The notes: generated by a model from the letters alone, not told the origin. DNA of 64,000 nucleotides from Gymnogyps californianus (GCF_018139145.2 NC_059481.1:14868368-14932367), one strand, 5' to 3'; counted from the stretch's first letter, positions 38,201 through 53,200 are shown. Program-made: numbers and translations.

Positions 38201-41200
38201 TACTGACAGCTTCTACAGCACTCTGTGCCAATGAAATTGAGGAGGGTTTCACATGGAAAAACAGGGAGGCCCAGAGTGAGCAACAACAGCTGATTTCTTG
38301 ATATCAAAAGCTTCTCAAGATGAGACTGGATGGGTTACCCTACTGAAATTCAACCTGGTTTTGTACCAGCAAAGGGATCCCAAGCCAGGTTTTCAACTGT
38401 CTTGCAGATAGTTCAAAGAGATAGATACACACCTGCTGGTGGCCAAGCCTTGATATAGCCAGTGCAATGGACAACAGCATACTGTGCTTCGCCTTCTTTT
38501 ACTGGGCCAAGGCCATTCCTAAATGAAAAGGAAACACAGAAATATCATGTTGGCTCACATGCAGAATAGCTTTATGTTTTTAAACTACTAGTAATGATTT
38601 ACTGATATTTGTAAGTTCGAAACAACCGTCAACCTAGAGTTCTGTACAATGTCAGCTCCATTACAAAGCTATTCAAGCCTTACTTGTTTTCCATAATACA
38701 TCTTGGAAGTGCTATTTTACACTGTGTGCTTGTTGTGGTTTGACCCCAGCCAGCAAATAAGCACCACACAGCCGCTCCGCGCCCCCCCCCAGTGGGATGG
38801 AGAGGACGACTGGGGGGAAAAAAAAAGTAAGACCCAGGCTTTGAGATAGGAGCAGTTTAATAACTAAAATAAAATACTAACTAATAATAATAAAATATTA
38901 TAATAATAATAGTAATGAAAAGGAATATAACAAAAAAAAAAGAGAGAAATAAAACCCAAGAAAAGACAAGTGATGCACACTCCAATTGCTCACCACCCAC
39001 TGACCGATGCCCCAGCAGCGATCCGCCCCTCCCGGCCAACTCCCCCCCAGTTTATATACTGAGCATGACATTCCATGGTATGGAATATCCCTTTGGCCAG
39101 TTCGGGTCAGCTGTCCTGGCCGTGCTCCCTCCCAACTTCTTGTGCACCTGCTTGCTGGCAGAGCATGGGAAACTGAAAAATCTTTAATTTAAGATAAGCG
39201 CTACGTAGCAACAACTAAAACATCAGTGTGTTATCAACATTATTCTCACACTAAGTCCAAAACACAGCACTGTACCAGCTACTAACAAGAAAACTAACTC
39301 TATCCCAGCTGAAACCAGGACAGTGCTAACGCAGATGTTTGTCCAGGTAGTACTCCTTGATTGAGCATTAGCCCAGTGGAAAATGAGAGTGCATATGGCA
39401 GCTACCTGTCGCGGTAAATTAAGTAATCGTACCTGTATCTTTTTCTCATGGTGGTTATTCTGTTCAGAGGTAAATGATCCAGAGGAGCATTTCCACACCT
39501 AAAAGTAAATTAATATTTGAAAGGGCTCAAAAATGAATATAAATACGCAAGATGAAAAAGCATTTTAAGATCTTTGTTAGTATATACAAGTAGACAATAA
39601 TGGATATTTATTTCTGACAGAAAGTTGCAGATTCATGTTTTCTTAGAACTTTCTGTTTCCACAGGCTGAGTTTTTTGTGTGTGCTACAAATATTTTCTTT
39701 ATTTTATAAAGAAAAATAGAAAAGACTACAAAAAGATTCCCTCCCGCCCCCCCCAAACCTAAAGACTGTTTGAAATAGATATTCCAAGAGTGGCTAAAGA
39801 ATAGATACACTTCAAAATACTATAAAACAAGGGTGAAAACTAGAGAATAATCTAAGTTAGGCCCCCAGGTATCCACACAAAACAATCTCAGTGTTCCAGT
39901 AGCTTCCCTGGACAGAGCATTTCCACTGCCACACACCAGCTACAATGTTAGTAGATATTAATCTAACGTTTGCAAGAACAGACTATTTACACTATCAAGT
40001 AACTCTGTTTAACACGTTTGTGTATATTTTGTAATACTTCTAACTATGCCTAACTGTATAATTTTAACAATCCATTTGAAGCTAAGTAAATAGTTTGAAG
40101 GGTAAAACCAGTTCATTTTCAATGGAAAAAAGAATAACAATGAAAGAAGTAATCACAAGGAAAGTTCACATTATTTGAGGCTCATTCTTCCCACAAGGTT
40201 TTTTTTTAATTATTATTATTACTCTTTTTTTTCCTTTTTTTTTTTAATACCAGTCACTGCCAAGGAGAAGGAATGAACAACTAAAATAAGATTTAGAATT
40301 ACAAAAACAATGGGGCTACTGGCATGTACAAAATTACTCTCATGCACTGGAGTTTACAGAATCAGGGTACTAGGAAATAACTGCAATCTGAAATGTTGTT
40401 TTAAAAGCTGGGGAACAACTGTAAACAGGACATTAGGCCTGGTTTTCTTCGCACAAAAAAGTCCTCCTCACATGACCACTATGTGCAGCTTGGAGGAAGA
40501 GAAAGCAATGTTCCAAGTGTCTCTCTGCCAGGTTGTATTTCTTTCCCCCCAATTAAGGGGGGAAAAGGAGCTATAGCTTTGAAGTCTAATCTTGCAGGTA
40601 TGAAGTATATAAACCCCTTACAAAGGCACCCAAGAGCTATACATTCAACTTCCTCACAGGACTGGAAGAAAATCCACCACATAACCGAAGTACAGGCATC
40701 TGTTGTAATGTGTCAAATATTTTGCTGTGTGTGTTTCATTCCATAATAAATTTTGCATCATCTGTTTTCAACACATATATTGGATATAGGCTGCAGACGC
40801 AATTATGTACTTTCCCCTCCTAACCACACAGAGAGAAATTTATTGCAATAGCAATAGGCATTTTATCCCATTAGCACTACAACAACGGAAGTGCCCACAA
40901 GCCCCAGTCAGAAGCACTGGGCAGGCAGATCTCTTTAAAGAAGTCCAAGCGATGCAGGAGAAGTTGGAAAATTGCAAAATATAAACCCTCTAACAATTAC
41001 TCATTTATCTAGCATCAACCAGCTGACATCTGGTTAATTCATACCAGGCTTAGGTTAATTCCTACATAGCTTGCAAGTCTGCAACTGAATTCCTGTTTGT
41101 CTTCAAGATTTTTTTAATATTATTGGTTTGCTGAAAAAATACACAGAGTTGGGCTTTCATTACACTTGCGAAAGCTTTGTTCCCAAAGTATTGATTCGAA

Positions 41201-44200
41201 TAATTTGACTAGAAGAGACAATGGCTTACATTCCAGAGGTGAAGTTGTCATGAAGTTCTCTGGGAAAAGAATCCTACACCCCACACTGATAAAAATAACT
41301 GCAACACACAAATGAGGTGCTGTTTTGTCATTAATCATAAAGGAACACAGGTTTCAGTTTTACTCCAGTTCCAAAAGCAAGCATTCTGGAAACGCTTAAT
41401 GGGAGTGTGTCATTACAGCTTTGTTTTTTAAGCAAGGCCAAATTAGTGCGACAAAATGTCTGAAGTCTAATCTGAGATGGGACTGGAACCATCACAGGAA
41501 TACAAGGTAAATGCATACCTCATCCTGCAAATGAAAGAGCGCCTCGATCCCATGCACATTCTCATTGAGGACTGCTGACCCTCTTTCTTTACTGTTCCAG
41601 TCTTCAAGTCCAGGATTCGTCCTAGAAAAGTCAGGGAGAGCAAGTGATGTTCAGTACATACATTTAATTCCATTTACTACAAGCTAAGATGACAATAAGT
41701 TCATAAGCTAAATGCCATTAGCCCAGATAGGGGAAAAAGACCAACAAAAAAATCTTGATCCTGGTCTCATATCAGTTATGTGCTGGCTTAACTAATGATT
41801 TCAGCAAAGCTGACTCTGACTCACAACAGTGATGACTCTTTTCTCGGTTGGTCCAAGACCAACTTCCAAGGCAGGGTCAAATGTGTGGAGGCAGAGAAAA
41901 CAATGACAGCAAGCATAGCTTTTTGACTTGATCTGCTCGCTCTACTCTTTACCGGAACTGTGGTGGATAAAGCAACATGCATCATCTCCCTGACAGCTGC
42001 TCCTCTTTACCTGTGCTCGTGTCTACCCAGAACACTCTCACCATAACACCACCTCACATATTCAGGGCTGCAGCGACGGTGAGGAATACATAAGATCAAG
42101 CTTTTCTCCTTGATGATGAGATACAGGATATGTCACAGCAGCACTTGTGGTGGGGCCCTTTCAGAGTTGATAAAAAACTGACATGTCAGCATATTTTTAA
42201 AGTTCATTTTCAGCCGGATCAGTGAGATGATCTGACTCACCACACAGCAACATGAGTCTGTGCAAGGTCCGTGGCTGCACCCTGTTGATCAGCATATGGT
42301 GACTACAAACCTCAGAATCTCACCTCACAGACATAGCACTGAAAAGGGATGACAGCAACCAAGTAATCTCAAGAGAGGACAGGATGGAGGGAGCGCTGAA
42401 CTGATGCTCCTACAGTAAGTTGGGGGAGGTCTTTATTAAAAAACAAAGGTAGCAAGGCAGTAACAGATTAATCTTTCCATTCTCCTGAGACGAAACAGAA
42501 GGCAGTGATTACTACAGATAGGTTCAGATCAGCGATGGCAGGGTACAGGGTGTCACACAGAATCCTATCGTTTATCACCAAAGAACTAACAGAATGGACT
42601 TGTGCATCTACAGCTCAATTGCTAACAGATCGCTATAAAATCTTGCACATTAGCAACACAGACTAGAAATGCATCACTGGCCCAGATCCACAATGCTTCA
42701 GGGCTGGATACGGCCGCAGAAGTGACAGTGGGCAAGAGAAACGCAGTGGAACAGCTGCTAGACAAATAAATGACAGCCACCAGTGCTGATGGCACACGGC
42801 CATGAGCAAACCTACATGTTTAAGGCAGGTACAGTATCTTTCAATAACTGAAATCATACAAGCCTAAGCCTTTACCGTGATAGAACTAACCAAGTTTACA
42901 GCAGTATAAGATACCATACTCTGACTGTGCTAAGTTGAAGAAATCATGCAGAATACGTTCAAAGTCTCCCTCATCAGATTTCCTCAGAAGTCTCTGTCCA
43001 AAAAATTAAGTTCTGAAATAACCCTACTGCCAAACATTAATTTCAGAACTATTTCAACTGAAAATACTTACCTCCATCCATGAATGGGAATAAAATCACC
43101 ACGAAACAGTTTAAAGATCAGTATTTTAGATAAGGAACTAGGCAGTAGCATTTTATTCTTAAGGTATACTAAAGATAACTACTTCTGGAGGAAAGCCACC
43201 CTTGTCAACAGAAGGTCAGACTGTGTCATTTGGTGTATCTCCAAGATATATCTCAGATGCTTAAGAAGTCAGCAAGCCTGGGAGCAATTCCTGAAGATGC
43301 TTCAATTCAGAGCACTGGGCTACATATTAATATAGATGTATTATTCAGGTGTCAGCTGGAAAAAATCATACCACCTTATTTCCCAGCTCAGTTACGCTAA
43401 CCCTATGATGTAGGATGGATCTGAGGTTCAAACACACTTCCCTTCCCTGCAACAGAGTCCATCTCTCTGTCTCATTTTCTATATCCAAAGCCCCAGTCTA
43501 TTTCTCCATCCCCTCAACTAATCAAACAATTTAGAGAAATAAAATATCATTAGGCAGGAGGCAAACTCACTCACAAATGAAGGCAATACATGATGAAGCA
43601 AATAAAGACAGAATATATGTGCAGGACCCAATGGCTGTCCATATGAGCATACAAGCTACAGCAAACCATTAAGAGCATTTTTTTCTCTTTAGACACAATA
43701 ACTTTGTCATACACATAAACAAAAGAAGAGTTTCTGTGCACTTTTTTTTCCCATTCCAGTACAAATTCTTGAAGTGACACTAATAATCAAAAAGCAGTGA
43801 CAGTAAACGTAAGTCAAACAGCTAATAGAAATGTCTCCGTTCTTATCACCCAAGAGCATCTATAAAAATAAGTATACTTCACAATTACACGGCCGCTAAG
43901 CCTAAAATTGCTGACACATGTTCCTTTGGCATGTCTGGAACTCCTGACAACAAAAGTCATAGTTTTTAAATTTAGCTTTTCGTTTGGCAATGTCTTAGAA
44001 ATATGCACCAGATAACAAATAGTAGTCTAAATTCTGCCCTGACTTACAAAATCACCACGGGGGGTATGCGGGGGTATGAGTCAGAGAAACGTTTGGTACA
44101 TAGATATTACGACAAAGCTCTCTCAGCAGCTTGTTTCAATAGTCCGTTGTGCATGTGTTAACCTTGTAGAGCTCTAACAATATAGTGCAGATTTTGATAA

Positions 44201-47200
44201 AGAACAAGCAGTTTGTGTCTCATATATTATTAGAAGCTTATGATCAAATTATATTAAAAAGAGGAAGAATTATAGTTGAATAGACTAAGGCCAAAGCTTT
44301 CAATTTAGCTCAAATAAGCCTGTCAGTGCACTCCCTGGGATAAGCGGGATCTCCTAAGACATGGCATACCAGGGCTCGTATCTCTGTTGGAGCTTTTAAG
44401 TTAATAATATCGGTGTCGCCAGGTGTGCAGAGCTTATCTGGGAGAGTAAACTGGGAAACAACCCACTGGGAGATCTGTAGGCAACCAATGCGGCCGTGCA
44501 GCACTGGTAAATGCTAGCTTTCGAAAAAGGAACGGCATAATACTCCCAAGTGCTTGCACCCTGTGTCTGCCCGTAGTCTTGCATACACACAACTAAGAGC
44601 TTTCTCTGTTTGGAGAGCTCTCCTGTTTAATGATGGCAATCTGGATACAATGTTACCCCTTTTTATTTTTTGTGTGAACTGCTCAAAAAAACCATCTTCA
44701 TTTCTAGACCTAGACTTACAGCATTTAGCTTTTACCAGATAATTCTAAAGAAGTGCAGAGAGATGGAAAACGGTGAAGTGAGGACAAGCTGGAGCTGTAC
44801 CACAGCATTTGTCGTGACTTCTTATTGCTATGACAATCTGCAACTGCGACAATACAATGTCACCTGGTCTCAAGACAAAACTCACAGCTGTTTCTCCCCA
44901 GGCTCCTCACCACGCCACACCTGACTCTGAGAAGGGGATGGACCCACATCGCTCTGCTTCTGCCACCATGGAATTGCAAAATCATCTTCTACCTCCTTTA
45001 ATATCATCTACAGTTCCCTGCAGCTGCTCGTGTGATGGACCTTGGCAAGTCCCACCCTGCAGTCAAGCAAACTGGCATAAATCGCAACTCGGTGTCATAC
45101 AGACAGCTCAGTTCAAGGAGGTGGCACGCTCTGATGATAGCTCTGTCACAGAACCATAAAATATTTGTATCTCCATGTGTTTCTGCATCTTTTACTCTGG
45201 TGCTGCTACTGGTGACAAATGCTCGTTTCTCCACAGGAAACACACACAAAGTACATTTGATGTACAAGTTGGTGATTATATTCTTACTAGTAAGAAATAT
45301 TCTAGGATGCTCTGACAACTTCTGCTAACTGAATAGTGCACATGTGCATTTTTTTAATTTCTTCTTCTAGTTTCTTCAGAAGAACAGTTTTTACAACCCA
45401 GTGCCACCACCAGCTGGATCCCTTATGAGCTTCCCCATAAACCGGTAATTGCATGTAGTTCATTTTCATGTTAAACTTTTCCCCGCTCCAGTTCCAGACA
45501 CAACCCTCAGATACAGCAAGTGCAGGATGCGTGTCTCCATCACAGCACTACCGTGACTGACACTGCTGTCTTATTACCATTCACAGCAGCTGCACAACTC
45601 AGAGGAAACCAGAGTTTACTCCGCTGCAAAAGAGAAAGCAAATAAATGAGCACAATGCCTATTAAAACCAGCACATACATCTCTCCGGTTGGTCTGGGTA
45701 TAATTGATAATTTCTTGAAATCTACCCACTACAGTCCTCATTCAGAAGGTAGTATTGCTTAAACCTGTAATAAACCAGTTGTCCTCTCAGCAGGAATCCA
45801 CCATGAGACCCAGGAACCTGATGTCAGCCATCATTACAGGAAAGGGCTGTCAGAGGGGACCACAGAGGTGAGGACAATGTGCAAGAGATTCATTATTTGG
45901 GTAAAATTAGAGAAGCCATATAAAGCTCTTCCCACTAAAGAGATTAGTTAGTAACCAATTCAAGTACTATGAATACGTGCCAGAAACATTCCCTTCACGT
46001 TATGCTGCAGCGTGTTTTCAAAGATGCTCTAAAAATGTTCTCATAATGATCAAGGGGACACATGTTCATATTGGCACTGATATGCCCCTTGTGTGTGCAA
46101 ACAGTGAACAGATTATGCATGAACCTTCCCCTTTTGGATCTCCAGTTGCTACTCTGAATGTTCAAATACCTTTTCTGTGCTTGCAAGGTTTGAGATGAAC
46201 CTAAGCCAAGGATTGGCCTGGGCCTACTGAAGTTCATGGGGTTTCAAATCTGGGAGTTTGGCTCAAATCCATCCTTACACAATAGCACCAGCCTGTTCGA
46301 AAATTTGCTCCTCCATGTTTAAGCACTGCATGCTAAGGTTTATAGCCTGGTAATCAAACACAGTCTGTTCTTTGTTACTTTTTTCAGTTCTTTTCTCTTT
46401 TTTTTTGGTGGATTCAAAACTCCATAAGCTTCAACACCTAATTCTAACACAAATGCCTTCTCTGCTGGATTTCCAGTTCCTAAGAATCCTACAGTCTGTA
46501 ATTAGAAAAAAGGGTTGTTACATGAGGGCATTCTTTTGCAAAAATTTCAGTGCAAGTTGAAATGGCTGTCTTTAAAAACAATCATACGGTATTCACATCC
46601 AGTCTGCAGCATGGAAATACCCCTCTTTTACAACAAAAGACTACTACCTGTTTACAATGATCAGAAGAAATCTGTTTTGGCCTCATGCACACAAAAATAC
46701 CGTTGGCAAAGTACATGATACAATCTGCCATTTCCCTCTAACTCATCAGTAGACGGACTGCTGTCTTGCACAGAATCTTGGACCTGATAAGGAAAGAGTC
46801 TGAATTAAAATATGGAGTCTCACCTTGCCCTCAATACCTTCAGCAACCCAGCAAGCTTCATGCTGTAGTTGATAGTGTCTTGTCTTACAAAGAACAAGTT
46901 AGATATTTCATAGTTATTCTCAGCCACCGGATTGTATACATATTTCTTTCCAGGCAAAATAAAATAAAGGATAAACTAAGTTTGGTTTGGACAAGATAAC
47001 AAAAGATGACTTTGTGCTCATCAAAAATACTCCACAGGCTACTCAGGGAAGACAAACAGGACACAGGAATACTGCACCCAAAAATTCTTATGAAAACTAA
47101 AAACATCTTTATCTTACTATGAAAATGGAAAAAGCAAGACAGGGATGCAGGAAAACAAGTGGAAATAATTAAAAATAAAAGCAAGTGATGGTCAAGGTAC

Positions 47201-50200
47201 TGATGCGTCTGGACACAGCTCCAAATGTAAGCTGACCCTCAAACTGACTACTTCTGTGGTAATGCTCTCTATTAGTACTTTAAGTCTTTAGAAACTAGTG
47301 GCAGAGATCAGCTTAAAGATGTGTGTTCTCAACTAAAACTACTAGCTGCCAGCCCATCACGCAGAACTGCAACACTGCAAATGAACTATTTATCATTTGT
47401 AGGGAGGCAGCACAGAAAAGTCTTTATCGCTCATGAGTGTGGCATCAAAAGCCAACTCTGTTACTGTACCTCGGGATATGAAAGATGTGCATGAAGACAG
47501 CAATGGTGGTTGGACACTGACTCCACAACAGTTTGTACAGATATAAGATACAGGTCACTGCTTAGGATAAACAATAAAATTCCAGAAAACAAAGTGAAAC
47601 TCTTCTTTTTTTTAATTTTTCATTTATCAGTTTACACATATGCACCGACTACAGCTGAACATTCAGCTTTACACCAACTGAGGTATTCAGCTGGCAGAGT
47701 TCCTCTTGAAAATAATGGATGCATTATGAATACATAAACAAAATGTCTTCAATAAGAAGATTAAATAGCCTAGATTTGATCAATTTATATTAAATTACTC
47801 TTGATGAGCTCATGCCAGAGCAAAGCAATTATTCTGCATTAATTCAACAATTAAAAGAAGATAAAAACCTTTAAAAATTTATACCCTTACAATTGTGAGG
47901 GATAAAATTGTATCTCATGTTTAATGCAGCTCAACAAGTGCTTTAAGCTCTATTAAGTTTAATAAATATACATCCGTCCTGTGGATCCCAATATAAAAAA
48001 AATTACAGATGATCTAAGAACACATTAAGAATCAAAACTGAAATGCAAACACAGTATTTGAAGGCTCTCCTTCCAGGAACTCACGTTTACATAAACCAGA
48101 AGCAGCTTGCAATACACAAATAAAACAATATACACATTAAAAAAAAAAAAAAATCATGGTCACACAGCTCTTCTCTCAGCATTCTGGGTTTTATTATTTA
48201 CATAAAGGTAATGTTCATAAAAGCACAGACATATCATATCTACCATTTACATACACATATTAGAGTACACAGTCCCTGTCCTGAAAGTCCGTCTCTGCCC
48301 TACAAATGACAAGGTATCTACTGTAGAGTTGGTGAGACCGAAAGCAACTGCCATAGCACAGAAATATGCTGCTGGTCATCCAAGTATCCTCTCAAAATAG
48401 AGCATCCCTTCAGCATCACAACACCAAAGACAGGAACTATGTGGAGTGAATGCACCAAACAATACAATCCTAATAAAACTGTACCCACAAACACTGCATC
48501 TCTCTGACCCTCATTGAGGGGAAAGCAAACACATGAGCAATAAGAATAGCCTGGACACTCAAAACATAGGTGGACTTAAGACCATCCTAACTTCAAATCA
48601 CAAACTAAGGGCAGAACCATACGACTGGCACCAGTGACACTGTGCACCCAAAACCAGCACTGATTTTACGGCATGCCCCTCTCGCTCACATCAGAGGTTA
48701 CAGCGCAGCTCTCACAGGCAACGCCCGCTAACCTGTTGTCTATTTTAACATCACTACTTCATATTCATAGAATCATAGAATGGTTTGGGTTGGAAGGGAC
48801 ATTAAAGATCATCTAGGTCCAACTGCCCCGCCATGGGCAGGGACACCTTCACTAGACCAGGTTTCTCAAAGCCCCATCCAACCTGGCCTTGAACACTTCC
48901 AGGGATGGGGCATCCACAACCTCTCTGGGCAACCTCTTCCAGTGCCTCAACACCCTCACAGTAAAGAATTTCTTCCTAATATCTAAACTAAATCTACCCT
49001 CTTTCAGTTTAAAACCGTTACCCCTCGTCCTATCACTACGCTCCCTGATAAAGAGTCCCTCTCCATCTTTTCTGTAGGCCCCTCTTAAGCACTGGAAGGC
49101 CACTATAAGGTCTCTCCGGAGCCTTCTCTTCTCCAGGCTGAACAACCCCAACTCTCTCAGCCTGTCCTCATAGGGGAGGTGCTCCAGCCCCCTGATCATC
49201 TTTGTGGCCCTCCTCTGGACTCGCTCAAGCAGGTCCACGTCTTTCTTATGCTGGGGGCCCCAGAGCTGAACACAGCGCTCCAGGTAGGGTCTCACAAGAG
49301 TGGAGTAGAGGGGGAGAATCACCTCCCTCGACCTGCTAGCTACACTGAGTAGTTCACCAAGTAGTTAATGTACTTTTAAATCTACGACAAAAAAGACACC
49401 AATTCTTGATAACATTTAAAACACATCAAGAGGCCGTGAAGAATGCACCGTTCTAGAAAGTAAGAGCCTGATGAGGTTGTTCTTACAAAACAAATTTGCT
49501 AACTCGTGATGCTTAACTTATTCACAGACAACCCCAGCATGCAGGCACTGGCACTCCTAACATGCTTGCCTTCCCCTGCATCAGATGCAGCACTGCCACG
49601 TGAGACTGCTACCAGGGCTCACAATGACGCAGAGCAGATGGGCTTGTAACAGGCAGCGGGCTTTCTCTTTCATTCTTCGGATTCATGCAAAGTAAGAATC
49701 ATAGCTGCATTGTTAGCGGTGTGCATATAGTTTTAATTCACATGTGGAAAGGGTCTGTTCTTCAGACTGTCTCCCCTGTGGGTGCAGGAGCCCCTGGGTT
49801 CTGCCTGGAAGGTGTCTGATGGCACAAGTCATCCCTTACTGGTATCACAGCCTTTATGGACCATAATCACAACTTCAATCCCTGGCTTACAGGAAGCTCA
49901 GGACATGGCGGGGGGGGAACATGTTCCTGATCATGTGGAGATGGTTGATGCAATCTAAATCTTTCCTGAAACTAAAATCATGATCCTATCAAATCTTTCA
50001 AGGAGCAGGTCAGTAGGACTTTGAGGGAGGTAGCACTGCAGGTAGGAACAAGGTCTCCCCATGCACACTTCCCAACCTTGTTTCCCACCTGGTCTGACTG
50101 TACACAGAAGATGGGACCTCCCCACAGGAGACTGCACCCTACCAGCCAGGCTGTACAGCAAGCCAACATTTATACCTCTGTCCTCTGCCGTATAGGATTT

Positions 50201-53200
50201 TGTGCCCTGGTCCAACTTCTCCAGAAGAACGAAGCCATGGGGACATTGGTATACCAATATCCCTTGAGAATACAGTACAACTGTAGAACCAGTCAGCCTC
50301 ACGCAGCCTGGAACAAAATCAGGGACCACACAGGACTTCCCAGCTGTCATTATACTGCACACATATCAACCAAGAAGCTTGCAGGATGGCAGGGATAAAA
50401 TGCAGTCGCTCTTGCTCCGAAGCTGGCAGTGCCTTCCACCCAAATGTTATGAGCCTGCTTTAGCTCTCACAGGCTGAGGCTTCGCTGCTCTTGCATGCTT
50501 GTCTTATCGTGCAGCAGCAAGCAGCACCATATCCCTACCCCGCTGCACATACCACTACATTACAAAGCATCGCTAATACACTGATAAACTAATATATCAG
50601 TATACAAAATAAATAACTGGCTCCAAGCATGTAGGCAGCAGACATTAAAGTAACTTTCATAGGAGATCCACATCTTTACTCCTGTTTTAAAGATGAGGAC
50701 ACTGAAGCCCAAAGGAACGATTTCTCTTGCCTGCAGTCAGCCAGCAGTGGAGGTGCAGCTAGGAACAGGGTCCAAGTTCATATAAGCAATATGAGTTCTC
50801 AACACACTGCAGCTGTAGATAAAAGTTCTCAATAATATAATCCACAGTGATTCTCAGAAAGTCCATAAAAATCTCATGACAACTATATGCTTATCAGGGC
50901 ATAATCAGCTTAAATGAGAAATAAACATGATTATGCTTCCAAAAGAAGACTACAGGCTGGGCAGCTGATTTATCTTTCTTTATACCCAGTGATAACCTCT
51001 TGATGTATCAGTACAGACGCTGAAACAAATTAGCCCAAATAAGGAAAAGAAATCTCACTTGAATCGAATACTCCACTTCCACAATGCTACTTAGAACCAG
51101 GACATGCTCTCTATTGCTCATTTTTCCCTCTGCACTCATGAAAAAATTCCTGAACTACCTATCCCGTAACGATGGCTAATGTTCCACTTATAAATATAAG
51201 CCATCAAAGCTCACTCTCCTCACTAGCCTAGCTTCTCAGGGGGACTATTTGAACTTCTCTAAATATGTTAAGGTTTACATCATCTAATTGCAAAAGGCGT
51301 TGTATAAGCATTAAGAGTCAAGTTATGACATTCTTACAATAGAATGAACAGTCGATCCAATCAACAGCAAAGTTAAAAAAATAAAAAAAAGAAGTAATGC
51401 AATTGAAATGTAGCTATTTTTAAACATCTGTCTGTCCCCTACTTACCAACTGGAGACACTGACCCACAAAGGGGGAATTGAAAAGCTTTCTCACCCCCTC
51501 TTGTTTTTCATTAAGAAACCCCTCACGTTACACAGCTGTTTGCTTAATACAACTTGTTCTTATAAAAGCTCATGAGGCCAAAAGGTCTCTGCTGCGCCTG
51601 CCTTCATGTTTGACTAACCAGTCTGCATCATGTAATTCTCCACAGTGTTGGGCAAATATGCATCATTTTAATTAAATTAAAAAGGAAACTATGTGGGCTT
51701 TTGAGCCTTGCTATTGAGTTAATTTTAAGGGACTATCTGAAGGGATAGTGTTACAGATCACATGCAGGTCTCTCCGCTGATGGACCTGGAAAAACTGGAC
51801 ATAAAAACCCAAGCAAATAATTCAAAGCACATGTTGAAAATTAAGTTCTAACACAAAAAAACCAAAAACATTTTAAGCACTAAATGTATTCTGAACTCTC
51901 AACAATGGTTATCTTATATATGGGAAACATTCAGCACACTAAATAAAATAGCTTATGGAAGCCCATACAGATGTGTAAGCTTTCCCTAGACATAAATACA
52001 ACAACACTTATCTCCATTTCCAGTTCCCTATCTGTAAAGCGGGACAATGACCCTCTCTTTTTTCATCCTTGCGTTGTCCATTTAAACTTTAGCAGCAGAA
52101 GCTTTATCTTGCTATAGGGTTGTATAAGTCCTGGCACAGCCACATTCTGATCCCCACAGGTACTTTCAGGCTCAGTCACTAAACAAATAAATATCACCAA
52201 GTTCATGGTTCAATGAGCTGGGCAGTTGGGCTAGCACTTCTGTTACAATTATCAGATTTATTTGAAGGAAAGCCTGAGCTGGAGAAAATTATCATACTAA
52301 GGCCTGCCAGTGATCCAAGATACAAAGAGCTCCTCAACAGACAGCAGACTTTCTATAACTAGAAAAAGGATGGAAAACCCCAGAAACAGTTACTCCAAAG
52401 CACCATCCGCAGAGACTCCCATGACAGGACAGCTATCCAAAATAACTCTGCAATATGTAATTTATTCTTTTACCATTCACAGCTGCATAACAGATCAATA
52501 CATAAAGGTTGTAAGTAGCTTTTACATTAACCTATTTGTTTCACTTGAACGCTCAGCAGGAAGCTTTACTGAAAACACTTCTGCCACAAAAGCTTCAGCT
52601 CCTGGCATTCTGTATTACTTGTACTTCATTATCAAATTCAAATAACTGGGATATATGCTTTAATAGTAAATACTACTATTGTCTGGTTCTGAAATCTGGC
52701 TGTGGTCTGTCCCACATGAGCCAGTGACACACCACGGAATAGTCCATTAAAGGAAATAAATAATGAATGCAAGATGATGTTGTGAGATATTTTGCTGGGG
52801 ACAGAATTAAATTTAAACACATGAAGAGGGAAAGAGAGGGAGGAGAACAAAAGGCCTAAGGATGCTGTCTGGTTGTTTTTATAGGCTCCTTTAGTTCAAT
52901 TAAAATAAGGTGTGGGGGTCAAAACATTATTATAGGTTTTAATTCTTTTTGAAGACTCAAGACACTGACAAATTACATGCAAGTCTCCATACTATGAAAA
53001 TAGAAAGAAGAATGTTTGATGACATAAGTTCAGATCTAAGGCACTACAATAAAACAGATCAAGCCACAGAAAGCTGACAGTGGGCCATGTTACCACTCTG
53101 GTTATGTGCTGCCATACAGGAGGCTTTTCCCTCCATGCAGCTCTGTGCAGACTATCTGTGAGGAGCAAGTGGGTGCTGTGGTCTCAACAAGCTGGTGGAA

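Larger units (their letters stand above)
29445..38432 (-). other. ARNT2: ARNT2 intron, 8,988 bp
   Basis: This intron carries a MIR-like remnant (30720-30835), MITE-like fragments (35990-36175) and a decayed LINE reverse-transcriptase remnant (about 36150-36900). Other open frames in it, such as 33662-34000, match nothing known. Confidence 0.85.
38731..39322 (-). mobile_element. ERVL-like solo LTR (copy 2), sense to ARNT2
   Basis: The 592-bp element, read on the minus strand, begins TGTCCTGGTTTCAGCTGGGA and ends AAACCACAACA. An exact 5-bp duplication, GTGCT, flanks it (38726-38730 and 39323-39327). It is clearly the same family as 8177-8778: shared blocks include the pair of bases around the ggccggg segment, the TATA region, the AT-trinucleotide tract and the T/C tract near the 3' end. 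It keeps an intact TATATAAA (39051-39058). It has no internal genes. It lies in an intron between two PAS-A exons. Confidence 0.92.
38519..39432 (-). other. ARNT2: ARNT2 intron, 914 bp, mostly LTR
   Basis: About 597 bp of this intron (LTR plus one target duplication) is a solo LTR in sense orientation. Without it the intron would be about 317 bp. The LTR begins about 105 bp after the donor and ends about 210 bp before the acceptor. Confidence 0.93.

Noticed and set aside
49955..50398. Overlapping open frames on both strands (135 and 125 codons)
   Set aside because: They overlap each other antisense and neither resembles a known protein; expected by chance in this composition.
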